Source of the DNA: Prevotellaceae bacterium
GTDB lineage: Bacteria; Bacteroidota; Bacteroidia; Bacteroidales; UBA932
Length of the DNA stretch: 5,696 bases
Assembly (NCBI GenBank): GCA_031288855.1
Contig: JAITQQ010000179.1
Location: 1-5,696, forward strand
Direction: 5' to 3'
In this document: piece by piece, positions 1 to 5,337 of the stretch
How the letters are laid out: each line of letters opens with the position of its first letter
How positions within the stretch are numbered: the first letter of the stretch is position 1
Translations under genes and position numbers: made by a program
Notes under the pieces: generated by a model
Database searches by the model: none
What the model was told of the DNA's origin: nothing
What the model saw: the letters and a program-made list of their open reading frames with translations, nothing else

Positions 1-180
1 AGCGCCGCCACCCGGGGGGTGGCGCGTGCGGATGCAAACCCGCGCGGCGCACCGTAGGGGCATTGCGCGCAACGCCGCCGTTCCGCGCGGAACGAAATAC
101 CGTAATGCGTGGTGTGCCGTCAGGGATGCATCCCTACAGGATGCAACGTTAATGGGGATATTCCGGTTTCTACCAAGCGG

Positions 181-199
181 CACATTCCTACGGAATGTG
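181..199. repeat. 8-bp hairpin holding the frr stop codon
   Basis: CACATTCC (181-188) pairs perfectly with GGAATGTG (192-199) around a TAC loop. On the minus strand the frr frame stops at TAG (190-188), which lies at the loop. The stop of the frr frame is therefore supplied by the repeat element and not by native frr sequence. No T-run follows the hairpin on the minus strand, so it does not look like a canonical intrinsic terminator. It could still mark a processed 3' end. Confidence 0.6.
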
Positions 200-694
200 A
201 GAAAAGAACGGAAAATAACCGTTCACCGTTTGCCGTTCACCGTTTGCCGTTTTTTGGTATTTCTTCACCAAATCAACACCGTCGCGGCGGGCATTGCGAA
301 TGCTGATACGCGCCGTTTCGCCTTCGGTGCGCACCTGTTTCACCAATTCCTTGCGCCGTTCTTCCGTCAGCGGCGGCACATTGATACGCACATGCTCCCC
401 ATTGTTCTGCGGCGTAAACCCAAGGTTGGCCGCCATAATAGCTTTCTCAATAGGGGCAATCATATTCTTATCCCACGGTTGGATAAGAATGGTTTTCGCA
501 TCGGGCGAGGTGATGCTCGACACCTGCGGCAACGGCGTAGGCGCGCCATAATAATCAATCATCACCGCATTAAAAATCGCCGGATTGGCTTTCCCGGCAC
601 GCACGGTGAGCATTGCCGCTTCCAAATGTTCCAAGGCTTTTTGCATTTTTCCCTTGGCGGTATCCTGTACTTCTTTTGCTTTTGAAATGTCCAT
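188..694 (-). CDS. frr: Ribosome recycling factor, C-terminus replaced by repeat sequence
   Basis: RRF works with EF-G after termination to split the post-termination ribosome in the cytoplasm. The 168-residue frame shows RRF hallmarks: VRAGKANPA (31-39) at the domain I/II hinge, YYGAPTPLPQVSSI and PWDK (73-76) in domain II, NNGE (97-100), PPLTEERR (107-114) and SIRNARRD (131-138) in the returning helix. The ATG at 694 follows the pyrH stop by 21 nt, the classical pyrH-frr pair. Homology ends near residue 148 (VKKYQK). The usual ending, about 40 residues closing with a charged helix, is missing. The last 20 residues (TANGERQTVNG...) are translated from the heptamer array and a hairpin. No RRF-like tail appears in another frame of 1-187, so a simple frameshift does not explain it. 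Family length is about 185. Either the gene is truncated (perhaps complemented elsewhere) or the left edge is an assembly join at a repeat. Identity is certain; functionality is doubtful. Confidence 0.93.
   Translation of the reverse strand: MDISKAKEVQDTAKGKMQKALEHLEAAMLTVRAGKANPAIFNAVMIDYYGAPTPLPQVSSITSPDAKTILIQPWDKNMIAPIEKAIMAANLGFTPQNNGEHVRINVPPLTEERRKELVKQVRTEGETARISIRNARRDGVDLVKKYQKTANGERQTVNGYFPFFSHIP
219..251. repeat. Heptamer tandem array (CCGTTCA / CCGTTTG)
   Basis: Five head-to-tail 7-mers are visible on the plus strand: CCGTTCA (219-225), CCGTTTG (226-232), CCGTTCA (233-239), CCGTTTG (240-246) and the partial CCGTT at 247-251. This equals 2.4 copies of a 14-bp unit. The array lies inside the frr reading frame on the minus strand, where it encodes roughly TANGERQTVNG, a sequence unrelated to any RRF tail. 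The 7-nt period is not a multiple of three, so reading phase decides whether the TGA in the minus-strand ACGGTGA unit acts as a stop. In the frr phase it is skipped twice. Confidence 0.85.
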
Positions 695-715
695 GGTATT
701 AAGTTTTAGTCTGAT

Positions 716-1426
716 TTAACTGATTGTTGTTCCTACTTGTTCGCCTTGCACCACCCGTTTCAGGTTGCCCGCGCCGTTCATGTCGAACACTATGACCGGG
801 ATATTATTTTCCTTGCACATGGTGAATGCGGTAAGGTCCATAATTTTTAAATTTTTGCTGTAGGCTTCTTCAAAAGTCAGCCGGTCATACTTTACGGCTT
901 TGGGGTCTTTTTCGGGGTCGGCGGTATAAACGCCGTCAACCCGCGTACCTTTTAATAACACCTGCGCTTCTATTTCGGCCGCTCGCAGCGCGGCTGCCGT
1001 ATCGGTAGTAAAAAACGGATTTCCCGTTCCGCCCGAAAAAATACACACAGTGCCTTTTTGCAAATAGTGCAGCGCAACGTCTTTTGAAAAACGTTCGCCC
1101 ACCGATTCTATGGTTATCGAAGTGAACACCACCGCGTTTACTTTCACGGCCAACAGTGCGCTCTGCAAGGCCAGGCTGTTGATGACCGTAGCCAACATGC
1201 CCATCTGGTCGCCCTTCACCCGGTCAAACCCTTTATTTACGCCCGGCAAGCCGCGAAAAATATTCCCGCCGCCAATAACCACGCCCACTTGAGCGCCCTC
1301 AGCTACCGCATGGCCAATATCCACAGCATATTGCGATAAAATTTCCGGATTAATTCCATATCCGCCGGCAGTCATTAAACTCTCGCCGCTGAGTTTTAAT
1401 AGTATCCTTTTGTAAGTAAGCGCCAT
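716..1426 (-). CDS. pyrH: UMP kinase (uridylate kinase)
   Basis: This enzyme phosphorylates UMP to UDP with ATP in the cytoplasm, a step in pyrimidine nucleotide synthesis; it belongs to the amino acid kinase fold and is typically hexameric. The 236-residue protein has the expected length. Visible motifs are KLSGE (11-15), GGGNIFRG (52-59), DQMGMLAT (73-80), the nucleotide-binding GGTGNPFFTTD (132-142) and KGTRVDGVYTADP (159-171). The frame is open up to an ATG at 1489, which would add 21 residues (MKIFLQNPIF...). I chose the ATG at 1426 because MALTYKRILLKLSGE matches the normal family N-terminus and the extension is encoded by the AT-rich intergenic sequence. A weak purine stretch (AAAAAGAG) precedes this start. 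frr follows after 21 nt on the same strand, so the two are probably co-transcribed. Nothing is missing from the motifs. Confidence 0.97.
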   Translation of the reverse strand: MALTYKRILLKLSGESLMTAGGYGINPEILSQYAVDIGHAVAEGAQVGVVIGGGNIFRGLPGVNKGFDRVKGDQMGMLATVINSLALQSALLAVKVNAVVFTSITIESVGERFSKDVALHYLQKGTVCIFSGGTGNPFFTTDTAAALRAAEIEAQVLLKGTRVDGVYTADPEKDPKAVKYDRLTFEEAYSKNLKIMDLTAFTMCKENNIPVIVFDMNGAGNLKRVVQGEQVGTTIS

Positions 1427-1577
1427 ATATACTCTTTTTAATAGAGCGAAATTAAAAGAAAAAATCGGATTTTGCAAAAAAATTTTCATATTTTAAAGAA
1501 AAGTATTTCCTTTGCAGTCTATTTTGTGAAATTTTTTTAGAAAAAAACAATTTAATATTAATTTAAAACATTTTATT
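1427..1577. promoter_or_regulatory. AT-rich divergent promoter region, pyrH / acpP
   Basis: These 151 bases separate the divergent starts of pyrH and acpP and are about 17% GC by my count (26 G/C). They contain phased-looking A/T tracts, for example A7T4 at 1476-1486 and A3T7 at 1529-1538. Promoters for both operons must lie here or overlap the gene starts. On the plus strand TTCCTTTG at 1507-1514 is a near match to the Bacteroidetes -7 consensus TAnnTTTG, about 60 nt before acpP. I see no convincing -33 TTTG at a proper distance, so the exact promoter is uncertain. I could not choose a minus-strand box for pyrH with confidence. Confidence 0.5.
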
Positions 1578-1814
1578 ATGGCAGATGTAGCATCGAAAGT
1601 AAAAGCCATCATCGTTGACAAATTAGGCGTGGATGAAAATGAAATCACTCCCACGGCCAGTTTTACTAACGACCTTGGCGCAGATTCGTTGGATACTGTG
1701 GAACTGATTATGGAATTTGAAAAAGAGTTCGGCATCTCGATTCCGGATGGCGATACTGAAAAAATCGTTACCGTTGGCGATGTAGTTTCTTACATTGAAC
1801 AACACGCAAAGTAA
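1578..1814 (+). CDS. acpP: Acyl carrier protein
   Basis: AcpP carries growing acyl chains as thioesters on a 4'-phosphopantetheine arm during type II fatty acid synthesis in the cytosol. The 78-residue acidic protein has the classic four-helix ACP layout. The attachment motif [18 protein letters not shown] puts the modified serine at residue 37 (D36-S37-L38). Helix II after it holds the acidic patch that contacts partner enzymes, and the chain ends in the typical [10 protein letters not shown] helix. The ATG at 1578 gives the normal [16 protein letters not shown] start; the leader before it is very AT-rich without a Shine-Dalgarno sequence, as is usual in Bacteroidetes. fabF follows 40 nt downstream on the same strand, and its product uses acyl-ACP as substrate, so the two form a functional operon. 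Confidence 0.98.
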   Translation: MADVASKVKAIIVDKLGVDENEITPTASFTNDLGADSLDTVELIMEFEKEFGISIPDGDTEKIVTVGDVVSYIEQHAK

Positions 1815-1854
1815 TTAAGCCTTACGGGCGAATTCGTACTTAATTTTGACCATT

Positions 1855-3105
1855 ATGCAATTAAAACGCGTAGTAATAACCGGTTTAGGAACCATTAACC
1901 CGCTCGGCCGCACCATTGAAGAATATTTCGACAACCTGGAAAAAGGAACGAGTGGCGCGGGGCCCATTACCCTTTTTGACGTCACGCATTTTAAAACAAA
2001 ATTCGCCTGTGAAGTAAAAAATTTTGATCCTGCCCAGTTCGGCATCGACCGTAAAGAAGTGCGCAAACTCGACCGTTACGCACAATTTGCCATGGTCGTT
2101 GCCGAGCAGGTTGTGAAAGACAGCGGGATTGTACTGGAAACAGAAAACCTCGACCGCATCGGCGTAATTTGGGCGTCGGGCATCGGCGGCATTAACACCC
2201 TCACACAAGAAGTGAAAAGCTATGTAGAGGGCGGTTATATCCCGCGTTTCAGCCCCTTCCTTGTGCCTAAAATGATTCCCGACATTGCGGCCGGGCAAAT
2301 CGCCATGAAATACGGCTTTCGCGGGCCCAATTACGCTACCGTATCGGCCTGCGCATCGTCAACCAACGCCATGTGCGACGCGTTTAACCTCATCCGGCTC
2401 GGAAAGGCCGACCTTTTCGTAACCGGCGGCTCAGAAGCCGGAATCTGCGAGCCGAGCATCGGCGGATTCAACGCGGCACAAGCCCTCTCCATCAATAACG
2501 AACAAGCGCTCACGGCTTCGCGGCCGTTCGACAAAACGCGCGACGGATTCGTAATGGGTGAAGGCGGCGCCGGGCTGATGTTTGAAGAATATGAACATGC
2601 CGTAGCGCGTGGCGCAAAAATTTATGCCGAAGTGTTGGGCACCGGGCTTACGGCCGACGCGTACCACATCACCGCGCCGCACCCCGACGGAATGGGCGCT
2701 TTCAACGTGATGCGCCTGGCGCTCGAAGAAGCCGGCGTGAAACCCGAAGAGGTGGATTACGTGAATGTGCACGGCACATCTACCCCAATAGGCGACATTG
2801 CCGAACTTAAGGCCATCAAAGCGGTGTTCGGCGACCATGCCTACAAGTTGAATATCAGTTCTACCAAATCCATGACCGGCCACCTTCTCGGCGCTGCCGG
2901 CGCGGTGGAAGCGATAGCGTGCATCTGTGCCATGCAACGCGCTTTCATACCGCCCACCATCAATTTTGAACACGAAGACCCCGAAATCGACTACAAGCTC
3001 AACCTGACGCTCAACAAAGCGCAAAAGCGCAAGGTAAACATAGCGTTGAGTAATACTTTTGGTTTCGGCGGGCATAATTCTTCCATCCTCCTGAAAAAAA
3101 TTTAA
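1855..3105 (+). CDS. fabF: Beta-ketoacyl-ACP synthase II (KAS II)
   Basis: FabF condenses malonyl-ACP with acyl-ACP, releasing CO2 and extending fatty acids by two carbons; it is a cytosolic thiolase-fold homodimer. The 416-residue protein has normal family length. The catalytic set is intact: nucleophile C166 in VSACASST (163-170), H306 in NVHGTSTP (304-311), K338 in SSTKSMTGH (335-343) and H343. The glycine-rich end NTFGFGGHNSS (400-410) is also present. The frame could begin at a TTG at 1846 (adding three residues, MTI), but the ATG at 1855 gives MQLKRVVITGLG, the usual family start. No clear Shine-Dalgarno sequence is seen. It follows acpP by 40 nt and ends just before a hairpin at 3109-3134. 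In many Bacteroidetes that I recall, rnc (ribonuclease III) comes next; here a two-component system follows. FabB or other KAS specificity cannot be wholly excluded, but linkage and sequence favour FabF. Confidence 0.97.
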   Translation: MQLKRVVITGLGTINPLGRTIEEYFDNLEKGTSGAGPITLFDVTHFKTKFACEVKNFDPAQFGIDRKEVRKLDRYAQFAMVVAEQVVKDSGIVLETENLDRIGVIWASGIGGINTLTQEVKSYVEGGYIPRFSPFLVPKMIPDIAAGQIAMKYGFRGPNYATVSACASSTNAMCDAFNLIRLGKADLFVTGGSEAGICEPSIGGFNAAQALSINNEQALTASRPFDKTRDGFVMGEGGAGLMFEEYEHAVARGAKIYAEVLGTGLTADAYHITAPHPDGMGAFNVMRLALEEAGVKPEEVDYVNVHGTSTPIGDIAELKAIKAVFGDHAYKLNISSTKSMTGHLLGAAGAVEAIACICAMQRAFIPPTINFEHEDPEIDYKLNLTLNKAQKRKVNIALSNTFGFGGHNSSILLKKI

Positions 3106-3108
3106 ACC

Positions 3109-3134
3109 AAATTAGTAGTTTTATCTGCTAATTT
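3109..3134 (+). terminator. Possible terminator hairpin after fabF
   Basis: AAATTAGTAG (3109-3118) pairs with CTGCTAATTT (3125-3134), giving a 10-bp stem with one G-U pair and the loop TTTTAT. It begins 3 bases after the fabF stop. The stem is AT-rich and the T-run is short (T3132-T3135, within the stem's 3' side), so as an intrinsic terminator it would be weak. It directly abuts the promoter-like box of the next operon and occupies its upstream region. Confidence 0.45.
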
Positions 3135-3137
3135 TAG

Positions 3138-3145
3138 TAACTTTG
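3138..3145 (+). promoter_or_regulatory. Bacteroidetes-type -7 promoter box for the kinase operon
   Basis: TAACTTTG is an exact match to TAnnTTTG, the -7 element used by the primary sigma factor of Bacteroidetes. It lies 34 nt before the kinase start, so transcription would begin near 3150-3153. The -33 element is not a clean TTTG: TTAG at 3112-3115 is at a plausible distance but is a poor match. The box supports a separate promoter for the kinase-regulator operon, which would otherwise depend on read-through from fabF. Confidence 0.55.
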
Positions 3146-3160
3146 TTTAAAACACAAAGT
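3140..3160. promoter_or_regulatory. Inverted repeat overlapping the promoter (possible operator)
   Basis: ACTTTG (3140-3145) and CAAAGT (3155-3160) are perfect 6-bp inverted arms separated by 9 nt. The left arm overlaps the last six bases of the -7 box and the right arm lies just after the predicted transcription start. The position would suit a dimeric repressor or autoregulation, or an RNA hairpin at the very 5' end of the transcript. OmpR-family regulators usually bind direct repeats, so control by the adjacent regulator is not implied. A 6-bp arm can also occur by chance. Confidence 0.3.
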
Positions 3161-3179
3161 AGGATGAAAACTACTACAC

Positions 3180-4625
3180 ATGAATAAACGGTTAATATGG
3201 GCGCTGGCGGGTGCAATAGCCGTATGTACGTTATCGCTGATTTATGTGCAATTTACTTGGATTGTTTCCGTTAGACAAGCTGAGGAGGGAAGTTTTGCCA
3301 GAAAAATAAACGCCATCCTCGCAAATGTTATTGCCGACATCGAGGAAGAGGAAGCGTATTCTTATATCGTTCAGGAAACGCAACCCGCTGCCCTGCCGAA
3401 CGCAACCGGCAAGATCAAACTTTCGAACAAAAATCAGGCCGACGAACTGCTCTCTACGCTGAAGGAAAATTCTCAAATCGTCGAAGATTGGAAAATCAAC
3501 ACAGCCCTCGCCCGGGAATCGTTCCTGCAAGGCATCATCACGCGCATTCTTAATGCCAACCTCCCCATAGAAGAGCGGGTATCGCTGAGTAAAATACAAT
3601 CGCTGCTCGAAAAAGAATTTAACGAGGAAGGCATTGGTATTCCCTACGAATTCGGCGTAACCGACCAGTTGGGGGAACTCCTGTTCTGCAGCGAAGGATT
3701 TAAGGGAATGCAACCCGACGACACTTACATTATCATGTTCTTTCCCAAAGATCCGGAATACGCCACACGTTATTTCTTAAACGTGTATATCCCCTACAAG
3801 GCAAGTTTTATTCTTCAGAAAACACGCTTGCTGATTATTGTTTCCATTCTGCTTTCACTGATTATTACAATTACATTTACCGGAAACCTGTTTATCATTT
3901 TCCGGCAAAAACGTTTTTCCGAAATGAAAAACGACTTTGTAAACAACATCACCCATGAGCTTAAAACGCCCATTACAACCATCTCGCTGGCCGCACAAAT
4001 GCTGCATGACCCGAGTATTTCCAACAAGGAGCAAAAAACACCTTATTTGTCCAATACGATATTCACCGAAAGCAAAAGATTGCAATTTTTAGTTGAACAA
4101 GTGCTGCAAATTGCTATCTTTGAACGTGGAAATTTACGATTAAAATGCAAAGAAACCGATCTTTTATTACTGTTAACAGGTGTTATACAACATTTTATCA
4201 TACAAATAGAGAAGAAAGGGATAACACTGGAAACCGATCTTGACCCGTTGAATGACATTACCGTTTGGGCCGATGAGTTGCACCTCACCAACGTGTTTAC
4301 CAATCTGCTCGACAATGCCATTAAGTTTCAGAATAAGGAAGACCCGTACATAAAGATAACGGCCGAAAATGTAAATAATGATGTGCGAATTAAGATACAA
4401 GATAACGGAGGCGGTATCAGCCATGAGCATTTAAAAAAGGTTTTTGACAAGTTTTATCGCGTATCTACCGGCAATGTGCATGCCGTAAAAGGATTTGGAT
4501 TGGGGCTAAGTTATGCGAAAAAAATCGTGGTAATGCTCCATGGGACAATAGAAGTAAGTAGCGAATTAGGAAAAGGAAGTACCTTTACCGTAATTTTGCC
4601 AGTGATGAGAAAAAAAATAAAATGA
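3180..4625 (+). CDS. rprX: Membrane sensor histidine kinase, RprX-like
   Basis: An inner-membrane kinase that autophosphorylates on histidine and passes the phosphate to the adjacent regulator. The 481 residues run as follows: TM1 about 7-28, a periplasmic sensor region about 29-216 of no recognisable fold, TM2 about 217-241, then HisKA with the H-box ITHELKTP (257-264, H259), followed by the HATPase domain. ATP-binding boxes are all present: N-box NLLDNAIKF (375-383), G1 DNGGGI (408-413), F-box FDKFYRV (422-428), G2 GFGLGL (438-443) and G3 GKGSTF (464-469). No HAMP or PAS domain is evident between TM2 and HisKA, so this is a simple two-helix sensor. The ATG at 3180 gives a normal MNKRLIWALAG membrane start. 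The regulator follows after 15 nt. The rprX symbol rests on remembered similarity and the RprY-like partner; the ligand is unknown. The stretch 4021-4200 is only about 32% GC, against roughly 50% in the sensor half. Confidence 0.95.
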   Translation: MNKRLIWALAGAIAVCTLSLIYVQFTWIVSVRQAEEGSFARKINAILANVIADIEEEEAYSYIVQETQPAALPNATGKIKLSNKNQADELLSTLKENSQIVEDWKINTALARESFLQGIITRILNANLPIEERVSLSKIQSLLEKEFNEEGIGIPYEFGVTDQLGELLFCSEGFKGMQPDDTYIIMFFPKDPEYATRYFLNVYIPYKASFILQKTRLLIIVSILLSLIITITFTGNLFIIFRQKRFSEMKNDFVNNITHELKTPITTISLAAQMLHDPSISNKEQKTPYLSNTIFTESKRLQFLVEQVLQIAIFERGNLRLKCKETDLLLLLTGVIQHFIIQIEKKGITLETDLDPLNDITVWADELHLTNVFTNLLDNAIKFQNKEDPYIKITAENVNNDVRIKIQDNGGGISHEHLKKVFDKFYRVSTGNVHAVKGFGLGLSYAKKIVVMLHGTIEVSSELGKGSTFTVILPVMRKKIK

Positions 4626-4640
4626 TTAAATCGAGACTTT

Positions 4641-5333
4641 ATGGATATCAAAAAAACAGCCATTTTGTTGGCGGAAGATGAAGAGAACATGGGCTCTCTG
4701 CTCTGTGATTATCTGAATGCCCGCGGTTATCAGACAGATTTATACCCTGACGGGGAAAAGGCGTTCAGGGGGTTTTGCAACAAAAAATATGACATTTGTA
4801 TTTTAGACGTCATGATGCCCAAAAAAGACGGCTTTACGTTGGCGCACGAAATACGGCAAATCGACGCCGCTACGCCGATAATATTTCTTACTGCAAAAGC
4901 AATGAAGGAAAATGTGATTGAAGGGTTTTCTTCCGGCGCCGACGATTACATGACCAAGCCGTTCAGCATTGAGGAGCTGCAAATGCGGATTGAGGCGGTG
5001 ATGCGCCGCGCCCGCAATATGCAAGCCGACCCCGAGCAAGATATTTTTGAATTGAATAATTACACGTTTTGTTACACCAAACAAACATTGATTATTGACA
5101 ATGAAGAAATAAAACTCACCTCGAAAGAGGCAGACCTCCTGCGCCTGCTGTGCTTAAACCGCAACCAGGTGCTCGACCGCAATTCCGCGCTCTTTTCTAT
5201 CTGGAACGACGACAGTTATTTCAACGCCCGCAGCATGGACGTGTACATTACAAAACTCCGTAAATATTTTTGCGGAGACCCGGCTATTCAAATTCTCAAT
5301 ATCCGCGGCAAAGGATTTAAATTGATTTCTTAA
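4641..5333 (+). CDS. rprY: OmpR-family response regulator, RprY-like
   Basis: A cytoplasmic transcription factor activated by phosphorylation from the kinase 15 nt upstream. The 230-residue protein has a receiver domain (about 6-122) and a winged-helix DNA-binding domain (about 135-229). Receiver residues are complete: acidic pair E12-D13, phospho-acceptor D56 in LDVMMPKKDGF (55-65), T84 in IFLTAK (81-86) and K106 in DDYMTKPFS (101-109). The output domain shows KLTSKEADLLRLL (158-170), the recognition-helix region NARSMDVYITKLRKYF (195-210) and the wing IRGKGFKLIS (221-230). Phrases such as LDVMMPKKDGFTLA and YFNARSMDVYITKLRK closely match what I recall of Bacteroides fragilis RprY, hence the symbol. 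RprXY was first described from effects on tetracycline-resistance gene expression; its targets in this organism cannot be read from the sequence. The next gene starts 4 bases after the stop and is probably co-transcribed. Confidence 0.95.
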   Translation: MDIKKTAILLAEDEENMGSLLCDYLNARGYQTDLYPDGEKAFRGFCNKKYDICILDVMMPKKDGFTLAHEIRQIDAATPIIFLTAKAMKENVIEGFSSGADDYMTKPFSIEELQMRIEAVMRRARNMQADPEQDIFELNNYTFCYTKQTLIIDNEEIKLTSKEADLLRLLCLNRNQVLDRNSALFSIWNDDSYFNARSMDVYITKLRKYFCGDPAIQILNIRGKGFKLIS

Positions 5334-5337
5334 GTTT

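Larger units (their letters stand above)
1..251. repeat. Mosaic palindromic intergenic repeat region
   Basis: No gene is supported on either strand from 1 to 187; the open plus-strand frame from 26 is antisense to frr and to the repeats. The segment is packed with short inverted repeats: 6-13/17-24 (8 bp stem, 3 nt loop), palindrome 63-72, 16-bp perfect palindrome 79-94, 14-bp palindrome 122-135, 127-133/139-145 (7 bp stem, loop CTACA), 181-188/192-199 (8 bp stem, loop TAC) and 206-211/219-224. A core resembling CCYTACRG recurs at 132-140 and 187-193 and, inverted, at 52-60. It ends in the heptamer array at 219-251. From memory, similar mosaics are common between Bacteroidetes genes; I cannot name a family. 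They could act as transcript 3'-end hairpins, nuclease barriers or recombination sites. There is no transposase and no obvious terminal inverted repeat pair, so mobility is only a guess. The element may continue beyond the left edge. Confidence 0.8.

Noticed and set aside
1..187. Insertion sequence or tRNA/rRNA remnant
   Set aside because: No transposase fragment, matching terminal inverted repeats or cloverleaf was found; the palindromes are local and separate.
188..251. A simple frameshift error as the cause of the short RRF
   Set aside because: The sequence after the break is repeat DNA. No RRF-like C-terminal helix can be read in any of the three minus-strand frames down to position 1.
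219..251. CRISPR array
   Set aside because: The units are 7 bp, directly adjacent and without spacers, and no cas gene is present.
26..685. Long plus-strand open frame of 219 codons
   Set aside because: It is antisense to frr over most of its length and crosses the palindromic repeats. Its arginine- and histidine-rich translation resembles no family, whereas the opposite strand carries clear RRF motifs.
1427..1489. Longer pyrH with an ATG at 1489
   Set aside because: The extra 21 residues are encoded by the AT-rich intergenic sequence and have no counterpart in UMP kinases; the start at 1426 gives the standard N-terminus and length.
1493..1735. Minus-strand 80-codon frame over acpP and its leader
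   Set aside because: It lies antisense to acpP and its translation shows no recognisable motif.
1846..1854. TTG start for fabF at 1846
   Set aside because: The ATG three codons later gives the family's usual MxLKRVVITG beginning.
2431..3075. Minus-strand open frame of 214 codons inside fabF
   Set aside because: It is a shadow of the GC-rich, strongly conserved fabF coding strand, which has all its catalytic residues.
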